The notes beneath the pieces are model-generated. The model did not search any database, was not told the origin of the DNA, and saw only the letters and a program-made list of their open reading frames with translations. DNA of 64,000 nucleotides, from NCBI RefSeq assembly GCF_004362895.1, contig NZ_SNXI01000002.1, forward strand, positions 228,453 through 292,452, in the 5' to 3' direction. Source of the stretch: Idiomarina aquatica. GTDB taxonomy: Bacteria; Pseudomonadota; Gammaproteobacteria; Enterobacterales; Alteromonadaceae. Each line of letters opens with the position of its first letter. The stretch's first letter is position 1. Of the stretch, positions 6,839-14,236 are shown one piece after another. The position numbers and the translations under genes are program-made.

Positions 6839-7535
6839 ACGGGAAATGATTAAGAATTTTCGATTTGGGTGCGCGAGTCACCGATTTGCGATTTATGCAA
6901 ATAATCGGATGGCGGCACTACGCACAGCCTTAGAGCAGAATTTTAAAACATTAGTTGCTTATTGCGGTGCGCCTGGCGTGCGACCGTTGTTGCGCGAGTA
7001 TTGTCAGGCTCACCCGCCGACCTCGCCCTATTTAGTCTATTTTGGAGAGCGACTCAGCGAGTTTCTCCGTCGCCGGGGTTTGTTCGTTGAGGCCGACCTT
7101 GCTGCGCTCGACTATGCCTGGCTGTCGGCGCTAATGGCGCCTGAAGTCATTGCTGCCGCGGCCACGCAGCTGACTAAGCCCGGCCGGCTGTCACAGCTAC
7201 AGTTAAATCCTAGCTTTTGTATCTGTTCGTGTCAGACACACAACTTAGCACAATGGTTGTCATTAACGCAGCAAAGCACACAACAACCATTGCCGAATCA
7301 GGATGACAATGCGCAACTTCATACAATCGATGTCTTACTTTACCGCAACCAGCATATGCAGATTAATGTGTTGCCATTGAATGAGCCTGAGTCGCTGTTT
7401 ATTGAATGTTTGCTACAAGGTTTAACCGTAGAGAAGGCGGCGCAAAGGGTTGCCAGTGGATACCCTGCATTTTCCCTGAGCGAGTGGTTTGCGCGCTTAC
7501 TTGTTATGGGAGCCTTTTATGAAAAGTCTGAGTAA
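6825..7535 (+). CDS. bufC: BufC, DUF2063-type partner of the MNIO enzyme
   Basis: 236 residues from ATG 6825, inside the end of bufB. The N-terminal part (about 1-100) fits DUF2063: RFAIYANNRMAALRTALEQN, then the conserved PPTSPYLVYFGERLSEFL. The C-terminal part (about 140-236) has the winged-helix-like region with LNPSFCICS, LLYRNQHMQINVLPLNEPE and LLQGLTVEKAAQRVA. In bufferin and related RiPP systems this protein recruits the precursor to BufB; the old label 'DNA-binding' is probably misleading. It overlaps the doxX gene by 17 bases. Confidence 0.82.
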   Translation: MPSLEREMIKNFRFGCASHRFAIYANNRMAALRTALEQNFKTLVAYCGAPGVRPLLREYCQAHPPTSPYLVYFGERLSEFLRRRGLFVEADLAALDYAWLSALMAPEVIAAAATQLTKPGRLSQLQLNPSFCICSCQTHNLAQWLSLTQQSTQQPLPNQDDNAQLHTIDVLLYRNQHMQINVLPLNEPESLFIECLLQGLTVEKAAQRVASGYPAFSLSEWFARLLVMGAFYEKSE

Positions 7536-8034
7536 AGTCCCGGAGTTCGCTCGAGACAGTGTTTTGCTGGGTACACGCTTGTTATTGGGGCAAGTTTTTC
7601 TTGCTTCAGGGTTATCAAAATGGAACGCCTGGTTTGACTTTGATGAGTCGAAATTAACGTTATTTAAATACGAGTTTTTTTGCCCTGATCCGCCGCGGGA
7701 AAATGCGTTGCAATTGTGTGAGGCAGCAACTTTAAGTTACCCACCTGACAGTTTTGGACTCTGGATTGCAGAGACTATGGCGTATCTTGCCGGTGTAACC
7801 GAAGTGGTGTTACCTGTGCTGCTCATTGCGGGTCTACTGAGTCGTCCGGCCGCTATGGGCCTGCTGGGTATGGCACTGTTCATACAGTTAGCGGTGTATC
7901 CCAGCTGGGGGCACTTTATTAATCCGGCTGCCTGGTGGCTGCTTGCTGCGGGCTTCATTATCGTATTCGGGCCCGGCCGCTTGAGTGCTGACTTTATTAT
8001 CCGCAAGTTTTGGCTTAAAAGGAAAAAACTATGA
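7519..8034 (+). CDS. DoxX family membrane protein of the bufferin operon
   Basis: 171 residues from ATG 7519 (GGGAG upstream; the frame is open for ten more codons upstream, inside bufC). It has four membrane helices (about 15-30, 83-103, 107-125, 130-150). DoxX motifs include [20 protein letters not shown] at the N-terminus and [21 protein letters not shown] DoxX gene is the usual fourth member of bufABC operons and is thought to serve redox or quinone chemistry there. Its last four bases overlap the start of the chemoreceptor gene (ATGA junction). Confidence 0.8.
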   Translation: MKSLSKVPEFARDSVLLGTRLLLGQVFLASGLSKWNAWFDFDESKLTLFKYEFFCPDPPRENALQLCEAATLSYPPDSFGLWIAETMAYLAGVTEVVLPVLLIAGLLSRPAAMGLLGMALFIQLAVYPSWGHFINPAAWWLLAAGFIIVFGPGRLSADFIIRKFWLKRKKL

Positions 8035-9647
8035 AGCTAGTGCATAAGATCTCGTTGGCATTTACTGCGGTGGCATTGGTTTTTGTGGTGTTTATCAGCT
8101 TGATGGTATTCACACTGAATGTTAACCAACAAAGTATCGAGCGGATTGATCACTACAATAATCAGCTAACAACTGCCGGCACCGCACAACGATTGCTATT
8201 AGCGATGGAAAATGGTCAGCGAGGCTTCATTATTACTGGTTATGACGATTTTATGGCGCCTTATTCTACCTCTCTTACTCAGTTTAACGACAGCCTTGCT
8301 GGGTTGAGAAAGTCGGAGTCGACTGCGGCCGGAAACAACGCATTGCAGGATATTCGTGATATTTTTGATGGCTGGCACGAGATCGCTTTGTTACCCACTA
8401 TCGAAATGGCAAAGCAGGGTGATTTAGAACAAGCCCGCCGATACATTGGTCAAGCACGTGGTGAAATGCTGTTGGAGGATTTACGTACCCTGTTTGCTGA
8501 TTATCGAACACTCAAACACGAGGCTATTACGCAACAACAAAAAAAGGCGACGTTTTATGACCAGCTGAGCTTTTGGGTTATGTTTGGCGGTGCGGGGTTA
8601 CTTTTACTCGTAATTTTGGTTGCTGCGCTGTCAATTCGGCAGCAGCTGTTAAGTCGCCTGCAACAGGTCACTGATGTGGCGGGTGCAATTGGTCAGGGTA
8701 ATTTAGCTAAACCAGTAGCGACTGACCAAGCCGATGAAATTAATGCCGTTATGCTTGCACTGGAGCATATGCGCAGGCAATTACAGCACACACTTGATGG
8801 TGTTCAGCGCGCCAGTGACGAGATTCATCAAGTCGGCAATGATTTAGTGAGCACAGCGAGTGAGCTAAGTCATACCGTAGAGCGGGAGAGTGTGACAAGC
8901 GATGAGGTAGTGCAGGCTATTGATGCGTTAAATGACCACATTGAACGTGTTGTGACACAATCTTCGCAAGCCGGGGAAGTTGCTGCTGGCGCTGGCGGGC
9001 GTGTGCATGAGAGCGCATCGACTGTCGAGCATGCGGTGGCGACGATGCAGTCGATTGCGACGTCAGTTAACGAAGCGTCATCAGATGTGCATAGCCTGGG
9101 GAAACAGTCCCAGCAAATCACCGAAATTATCGACACCATTAAAATCATCGCTGACCAAACTAATTTACTGGCACTCAATGCCGCTATCGAGGCAGCTCGT
9201 GCCGGCGAACATGGCCGAGGCTTTGCGGTGGTAGCTGATGAGGTCAGAGCGTTGGCTAACCGAACCAGTCGCTCGACCGGTGAGATAGAAGCGATGATCG
9301 AACAAATTCAGCAGGTTGCACAACGCTCAGTAACGCAAATGAATGCGGGCGTGGAGCGGGTCAATCAGGGGGTTGAAGAAGGGCAGGCAGCTAAGCAAGC
9401 AATGCAGACGATTCAAACGCATTTTGATGAAGTCGTTGCGCTGGTTACGCAGATATCGACTGCGTTGGATGAACAAAAACAAACCAGCACAACGTTATCA
9501 GCAAGTAGTAAAGAATTTCAGCGCAGCGTTGATGAAACAGCAAGTGCCAGTCAAACAACCAGCGCAGCGGCTGAACAACTCGATCGCTTATCGGCGCAGC
9601 TGCAACAGTCTTTAAAACAGTTTCAGCTTAAAGGCACATCAGTGTGA
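8031..9647 (+). CDS. methyl-accepting chemotaxis protein with CHASE3-like sensor
   Basis: 538 residues. Layout: helix 8-30, periplasmic helical bundle 31-180 with the CHASE3-type [17 protein letters not shown], second helix about 183-205, HAMP 206-258, and a cytoplasmic signalling domain with the conserved hairpin tip ([20 protein letters not shown], then [16 protein letters not shown]). The start codon overlaps the doxX stop, so it is translated with the bufferin operon. Chemoreceptors normally have their own sigma28 promoter, and none is seen here. A link between copper or its redox effects and chemotaxis is my inference. Confidence 0.92.
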   Translation: MKLVHKISLAFTAVALVFVVFISLMVFTLNVNQQSIERIDHYNNQLTTAGTAQRLLLAMENGQRGFIITGYDDFMAPYSTSLTQFNDSLAGLRKSESTAAGNNALQDIRDIFDGWHEIALLPTIEMAKQGDLEQARRYIGQARGEMLLEDLRTLFADYRTLKHEAITQQQKKATFYDQLSFWVMFGGAGLLLLVILVAALSIRQQLLSRLQQVTDVAGAIGQGNLAKPVATDQADEINAVMLALEHMRRQLQHTLDGVQRASDEIHQVGNDLVSTASELSHTVERESVTSDEVVQAIDALNDHIERVVTQSSQAGEVAAGAGGRVHESASTVEHAVATMQSIATSVNEASSDVHSLGKQSQQITEIIDTIKIIADQTNLLALNAAIEAARAGEHGRGFAVVADEVRALANRTSRSTGEIEAMIEQIQQVAQRSVTQMNAGVERVNQGVEEGQAAKQAMQTIQTHFDEVVALVTQISTALDEQKQTSTTLSASSKEFQRSVDETASASQTTSAAAEQLDRLSAQLQQSLKQFQLKGTSV

Positions 9648-9654
9648 GGAGTTA

Positions 9655-10569
9655 TCACAACTCACGGTAATGATTAGCCGAAACGTTGGCATAGCGCTTA
9701 AAAAAGCGGCTGAACGCGGTTGCAGACTGATAGCCCAGTTGCTCAGCGATAAGTTCCAATGGCAGGTTGGTATTACTGAGCAACATGCGTGCACGTTGCA
9801 GACGCAATTGATCAACCAACTTTTTCGGTGCCAGACCCGTTTGCTTGTGACAGCGTTCGGCGAACGCACTCGGTGATAAAAACACTTTTCGCGCCATAGC
9901 CTCGACGGACCAGTCGCCGCCGGGTTCGTCAATGATGGCAAGCACGAGTGTGCGTAAGTGACGATCCTGCAACGCGGCCAATGGGCCATTAAGTTCTTGG
10001 TGGGCTTCAAGCACTGCCCGTAGCAGGTGAATGGCCAACACATCACTCAAACGTTGTACGATAGTTTGGCTACCGGGCTCGCCGGCTTGAGTTTCGGTTC
10101 TGATCATACGAATCAGTGCTTGCATATCATGCGCTTGTTGTTGGTGATTAAGCACTATCCAGGGCGGCAATAACCTGAACACGGTGTCGGTGATCTGTGA
10201 CGGGCTGTCAATGTCGTAGCAGACAACGCCGTTTTGTTGATGTTCAAGTTGGCAAAACTGCGGAATATCTTGTTCAGGAATTTCGCTGGGTACGGGCTGG
10301 CGACTCAGGAAATGTGAAATGCCTTGATTAACGAATACCACATCGCCTGCATGAAGCGCCTGCACGTCAGTCTGGTTTGACGGAAACCCAAACCAACAAT
10401 CGCCTTGTGTTATTAGGTGCAGAGCTGCTTTGTCGGGCTCTCGGGCGAGTAGGGTCCAGTCGCCACACAGGCCCGACTGAAAGTGAAACTCGGTGCCTTG
10501 TGCAACTTGATTGAGTAGCGCATCAACAGTATTTGGTGTTTTGGTTGCTGAGTCCGGTGTTTTAGTCAT
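9655..10569 (-). CDS. AraC family regulator with cupin-type sensor domain
   Basis: 304 residues. The N-terminal half (about 15-185) is the cupin_6/AraC-binding type, with LLNQVAQGTEFHFQSGLCGDWTL and DVQALHAGDVVFVNQG. The C-terminal 100 residues are two helix-turn-helix units: WSVEAMARKVFLSPSAFAERC, then LIAEQLGYQSATAFSRFFKR. Regulators of this type often control oxidoreductases or transporters in response to small organic molecules. It converges on the chemoreceptor gene with only 7 bases between stops, and is divergent from the hypothetical gene at 10642. Confidence 0.88.
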   Translation of the reverse strand: MTKTPDSATKTPNTVDALLNQVAQGTEFHFQSGLCGDWTLLAREPDKAALHLITQGDCWFGFPSNQTDVQALHAGDVVFVNQGISHFLSRQPVPSEIPEQDIPQFCQLEHQQNGVVCYDIDSPSQITDTVFRLLPPWIVLNHQQQAHDMQALIRMIRTETQAGEPGSQTIVQRLSDVLAIHLLRAVLEAHQELNGPLAALQDRHLRTLVLAIIDEPGGDWSVEAMARKVFLSPSAFAERCHKQTGLAPKKLVDQLRLQRARMLLSNTNLPLELIAEQLGYQSATAFSRFFKRYANVSANHYREL

Positions 10570-10641
10570 GTTGTTTTGCTTTGGACAGTGTCATTATTTA
10601 GTAAATCACTCGCTAAGAGTGCAGTAAAGGGGTAATCGTCA

Positions 10642-11085
10642 TTGGCAATCAAAACGGTAACATTAGCGCGTCCGCATCCGGCTATCGTCGGTGATATGGT
10701 TCCTTTTTTAGAAAAGTTGGGTATTGAGGTAGAGCAAATAACGCGCCTTGAACAGTTGCAATACGAGCTGACGTTAACAACCGATGCAGTGGTGATTTCA
10801 TTAGCCGTGACCTCAACTGTAAGAGCAACCGTTGAGCGTGTGCTAAGCGAAGTAATGCGATTGAATCCTAACGTGTTACTCATTTTTTCCAGTGAGTTAC
10901 CGCTTAAAAAGAAACAGAAGAACTTATTTTATATGTTATCACGCTACTTTGAGAATCCTTGCATCACCGATTGTGATAATGAATGCGCTCCGACCTATGA
11001 TGGGCGCTGTCTGTATATTTGTGGTGATGATTTAAAGCTTGAAGGGCGCCGACAAAAAGTAAGGGATTTGATAAAACGTTATTAA
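10642..11085 (+). CDS. hypothetical protein, Cys-rich C-terminus
   Basis: 147 residues starting with TTG 10642, supported by AAAGGGG about 9 bases upstream; no ATG lies near. I do not recognise the family. The first 95 residues alternate beta and alpha segments (ALARPHPAIVG-like start, AVVISLAVTST, NVLLIFSSELP), a pattern that could be a degenerate receiver-like fold, but no acidic phosphorylation site is obvious. The end has five Cys (FENPCITDCDNEC, GRCLYICGDD) that could bind a metal. It is divergent from the AraC gene across 72 bases and may be its target. Confidence 0.55.
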   Translation: MAIKTVTLARPHPAIVGDMVPFLEKLGIEVEQITRLEQLQYELTLTTDAVVISLAVTSTVRATVERVLSEVMRLNPNVLLIFSSELPLKKKQKNLFYMLSRYFENPCITDCDNECAPTYDGRCLYICGDDLKLEGRRQKVRDLIKRY

Positions 11086-11123
11086 AACATCCAAAATACC
11101 AATGAGTTACGTAATCCAATGAC

Positions 11124-11297
11124 GATGTAGGCTTTGCGGTATAGGCGCTTCGCGCGGTGTAGCTCGTCGCCTTCGGCGCGAGGGTATAGGGCCGAAGGCC
11201 GGTTTAATGCGTGAAGCTTATACCCCCTCGCGCCGAAGGCAGCGAGCTACACCGCGAGTGCGCAGCACGAGCCTACACCGCGCGCAGCGCCCAAACC
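11124..11297. repeat. mini-hairpin array, spacer type GGTNTAGG (array A2)
   Basis: Same design as 3749-3924. Left spacers are GATGTAGG, GGTATAGG, GGTGTAG and GGTATAGG; right spacers are CTACACC, CCTACACC and CCAAACC. Between them are palindromes such as CGCTTCGCGC, CTCGTCGCCTTCGGCGCGAG and GCGCGCAGCGC. Much of the last third matches array A1 module for module. It ends only 24 bases before the TonB receptor start codon, so it lies in that gene's promoter or leader. The rest of the 236-base gap holds nothing I recognise. Confidence 0.75.
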
Positions 11298-11321
11298 AGA
11301 ATCAATCGATAGGATAAAGCA

Positions 11322-13637
11322 GTGAAGAAAACAGTTATTTTGGCCTTAACGGCCATCCCGCTGGCAGCCCCTGTTATGGCACAAGAGCCAATGGAAGTCA
11401 TTGAAGTGATGGGCCGCGATAGCGAACAGCTGGTATTGCCGTCGGAAGAAGAGACCGAAGGCTTATTTGGATTGGCTGAGAGTCTCAAGGATATTCCGCG
11501 TGCGGCGACGGTGATTAATGAATCGCTGATGCAGGAAGCGGCGATCGATGACTTGCACGATATTGCGCGTTTTGTGCCCAACAGCTATGCAGCGGCTGGC
11601 TTTGGCAACCCGTCACTGCCAACTATTCGCGGCCAGCTGGGCGAATTATATGAAGCCGGTATGCGCCGTCAGGCCGGTAATAATGGCTTAGGCATTCCGA
11701 TGTCCTTTAATGCCATCGAGGGCATTGCGGTGGTTAAAGGCGCACCGCCGGTGATGTTAGGCACCAGTCAGCGGGTCGGCGGTTTTGTTAATTTACAGCC
11801 CAAAAACGCCAACGTTAACCGTGCTCACACGCGACTGGCGGGTGAGTGGGGGCAATGGAGCCAATACCGTCTGCAGTTAGACCACAATGCGGTATTAAAA
11901 AGTGATGAACAGGCATTGCGGGTCAGTGCTGAATATATCGATGAAGACAGCTTCTACGATTATCACCAGCACCGCAGCGATGACTTATTGGTCGCTTACC
12001 AGTGGCAGCCCAATAGCGATACCCAGCTTGACGTCGCATTGGAGTATTATGACGTCGCCTGGACCGACAATGCCGGCATCAACCGGCCGACACAGAACCT
12101 CATCGATAATAATATGTACATTACCGGCCAGGGCGTGCAGCCTAACGGATCGACGGTGCCGGGTGCCGGTGCGGTTATTAGCCCGACTGGCGAAGTGCGC
12201 ATTGATCGCAGCACCACACTGAACGATCCACGCGACACTAATACCGCGGAAACGACCTTGCTGCATGCTAAGTTGCAGCATTACTTTAATGACGACCTGG
12301 TGTTAGTTAATCGCACTTATTATCAGTATTTAACCCGCGAAGGCATCAATCAGAATAGCTTTGTCGAGATCATCGATGACGCCCATACCTTTGAGAACCG
12401 CACCGAGCTGCATATTGCCAAAAAGACAGTGATCGGTGCTAATTTGCGGGTTAATGATGTGTTGGGTTACAGCCAGTTCACGACCGAAGCAGACAATCCA
12501 ATCGATTTAACAGGCCCGTTGAGCAACCGTCGCATTCCATTGACTGATGCGCAGCAAGCGCGATTAATCGAGCTGCGACCGGGGCTTTTTGTGTCGCCGG
12601 GCGGCCAATACGATTTAGACGGCGATGGTGCCGGTGATTTTAATCTGTCTGATACTACCGACTCGACCAGCTATCAGTGGGGTGTGTTTGCGCAACACGA
12701 GCAGGCACTAACCGAACGCTGGAGCATCACAGGCGGCGTGCGAGCCGATTATTATGACGTCGATGCCGAAGATCCGCTGGCGCCTGCCGGTGTTGAAGCG
12801 CAACGTGACGGCTACAGTGACTGGTTATCGGCGCTGAGTTTATCCACACAATATGCCTGGACGCCGGATTTAACCCTGTATGCAACCGCCTATAAAAGCG
12901 ACTCGACCTCGAATTCTATGGCCGGCGGCACCGTACTGAATGCGGCTGGTGTGATTGATGAACAGAACTTTGCCACCGAAAACGAATTGTATGAAATTGG
13001 CCTGAAATACGCACCGTCTGATGCGCGCTGGTATGCCGACGCGACGCTGTTTGACCAAACCCGCAGCCTGCGTAATCGCGATGGCTCTAACAGCGGTATT
13101 CGAACCGAAGGTATTGAAGGCCAGTGGCATTTTGCGGCTGACGCATACTGGGTAACATTGGCCGCCAGTTATATTGATGCCTACTGGGATAATTCGGCGT
13201 CGTCGCAGGGCACCGGCCAGGTTGCTGATGCCTTTGATGATTCGCGCCCTGATATTATCGAGGGCACCGGTGTGGGCTCGCCAAATTTCACCTTGTTTCC
13301 GGCATCGACTCAACAATTGCAGGGTATTCCAGAGGTGCAGGCGTCACTTGTGGCGGGCTGGTCGATCACGGAAAATTGGTCGGTGGGCGGTGATTTAAGC
13401 TATACCAAGCACTTTCCGCTGGACTATCTGCAAACGGTGTTTATCCGTGACCAGCATACCCTGAATTTGCACACGCAGTACCGTGTGACGCCGCAACTGA
13501 CCGCACGGCTGGATGTATTTAATGTCACCGATCAGGATAACTGGTCACCGGTATTCGAAGGCGGCTATTTTGGTGCCACGCTGGCATTTCCATCGCAGCC
13601 CGTGCACGCTCAGTTAAGTGTGCGTTACGCATTTTGA
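11322..13637 (+). CDS. TonB-dependent outer membrane receptor
   Basis: 771 residues with GTG start 11322 (AGGA 8 bases upstream) and signal peptide MKKTVILALTAIPLAAPVMA. The plug domain (about 40-165) has LKDIPRAATVINESLMQEAA, PTIRGQ and GIAVVKGAPPVMLGTSQRVG, typical of siderophore-type receptors. The rest is a 22-strand barrel ending with the required terminal Phe (QLSVRYAF). No TonB box is obvious, but MEVIEVMGRD near the mature start is a plausible one. The ligand is unknown, and no Fur box is seen upstream, where a hairpin array takes up the leader. The toxin-antitoxin pair follows after 62 bases. Confidence 0.88.
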   Translation: MKKTVILALTAIPLAAPVMAQEPMEVIEVMGRDSEQLVLPSEEETEGLFGLAESLKDIPRAATVINESLMQEAAIDDLHDIARFVPNSYAAAGFGNPSLPTIRGQLGELYEAGMRRQAGNNGLGIPMSFNAIEGIAVVKGAPPVMLGTSQRVGGFVNLQPKNANVNRAHTRLAGEWGQWSQYRLQLDHNAVLKSDEQALRVSAEYIDEDSFYDYHQHRSDDLLVAYQWQPNSDTQLDVALEYYDVAWTDNAGINRPTQNLIDNNMYITGQGVQPNGSTVPGAGAVISPTGEVRIDRSTTLNDPRDTNTAETTLLHAKLQHYFNDDLVLVNRTYYQYLTREGINQNSFVEIIDDAHTFENRTELHIAKKTVIGANLRVNDVLGYSQFTTEADNPIDLTGPLSNRRIPLTDAQQARLIELRPGLFVSPGGQYDLDGDGAGDFNLSDTTDSTSYQWGVFAQHEQALTERWSITGGVRADYYDVDAEDPLAPAGVEAQRDGYSDWLSALSLSTQYAWTPDLTLYATAYKSDSTSNSMAGGTVLNAAGVIDEQNFATENELYEIGLKYAPSDARWYADATLFDQTRSLRNRDGSNSGIRTEGIEGQWHFAADAYWVTLAASYIDAYWDNSASSQGTGQVADAFDDSRPDIIEGTGVGSPNFTLFPASTQQLQGIPEVQASLVAGWSITENWSVGGDLSYTKHFPLDYLQTVFIRDQHTLNLHTQYRVTPQLTARLDVFNVTDQDNWSPVFEGGYFGATLAFPSQPVHAQLSVRYAF

Positions 13638-13640
13638 GGC

Positions 13641-13687
13641 TGGAAAAAAGCAATTAATGACCTATAATAAGACCTGTTAATAGTCTT
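13641..13687 (+). promoter_or_regulatory. toxin-antitoxin promoter and operator
   Basis: The -10 TATAAT (13663-13668) has a weak -35 TGGAAA (13641-13646, 16-base spacing). An inverted repeat AAGAC ... GTCTT (13669-13687) follows at the expected start of transcription and fits an autorepression operator. Confidence 0.5.
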
Positions 13688-13699
13688 TTAGGAGGTCTT

Positions 13700-13954
13700 A
13701 TGAAAACGGTCAGGCCCATTTACGCACGCAACTCGACCAGTATTAGCGAGTTGAAAAAAAATCCGATGGCGGTTGTTGAGGAGTCTCATGGAGAGCCGGT
13801 AGCGGTGCTGAATAGAAACCAGCCCGCGTTCTACTGTATCCCGGCAGCGACCTATGAGGCGCTGATGGAAGAACTCGATGATAGGTATTTAGCTGAGTTG
13901 GTGAAGAAACGTCGACATGAAGATGAAGTCGAGGTGAATATCGATGACTTATAA
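13700..13954 (+). CDS. type II antitoxin, Phd/YefM (RelB/StbD-like)
   Basis: 84 residues after a strong AGGAGG site. The N-terminal DNA-binding part has the Phd/YefM pattern: NSTSISELKKNPMAVVEE, then GEPVAVLNRNQPAFYCIPAATYEALMEELDD. The acidic tail (KKRRHEDEVEVNIDDL) is the expected toxin-neutralising segment. It overlaps the toxin gene by 11 bases. A dimer should repress its own promoter through the AAGAC/GTCTT repeat just upstream. Confidence 0.9.
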   Translation: MKTVRPIYARNSTSISELKKNPMAVVEESHGEPVAVLNRNQPAFYCIPAATYEALMEELDDRYLAELVKKRRHEDEVEVNIDDL

Positions 13955-14231
13955 GCTGACGTTTAAACGTTCAGCTTATAAAGAATGGAAGAAGTTGAAC
14001 AAGGATGTTCAGGCGCAATTTAAAGTCAAGTTAAAACAGAGGCTTGAGTCGCCGCACATATTATCCTCTCGTCTAAGGGGGATGGATAACTGTTACAAAA
14101 TTAAGTTACGCAAACTAGGGTACAGACTGGTTTACCAAGTAAGAGATTCCGAGCTTGTAGTTACGGTAGTAGCTGTTGGCAAACGGGATAAAAACCAAGT
14201 GTACGAGAGTGCACGCAAGCGATTGGATTAA
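13944..14231 (+). CDS. type II toxin, RelE/StbE family mRNA interferase
   Basis: 95 residues with the RelE core: YKLTFKRSAYKEWKKL at the N-terminus, then the basic loop SSRLRGMDNCYKIKLRKLGYRLVYQV and the end VAVGKRDKNQVYESA. The Arg/Lys/Tyr residues expected for ribosome-dependent mRNA cleavage are present. The first 13 codons lie in a near-perfect inverted repeat that could fold over the toxin start region in mRNA. The TVP38-oxidoreductase gene starts 5 bases after this stop, so the pair may share its transcript. Confidence 0.9.
   Translation: MTYKLTFKRSAYKEWKKLNKDVQAQFKVKLKQRLESPHILSSRLRGMDNCYKIKLRKLGYRLVYQVRDSELVVTVVAVGKRDKNQVYESARKRLD
13949..13982 (+). repeat. inverted repeat at the start of the toxin gene
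   Basis: TTATAAGCTGA (13949-13959) and TCAGCTTATAA (13971-13981) flank CGTTTAAACGT, itself nearly palindromic. The whole could form a stem of about 16 pairs with one bulge, immediately after the toxin ATG. Confidence 0.65.
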
Positions 14232-14236
14232 TTCTT

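Noticed and set aside
11298..11321. Fur box upstream of the TonB-dependent receptor
   Set aside because: No GATAATGATAATCATTATC-like sequence is present in the short stretch left by the array or before it.
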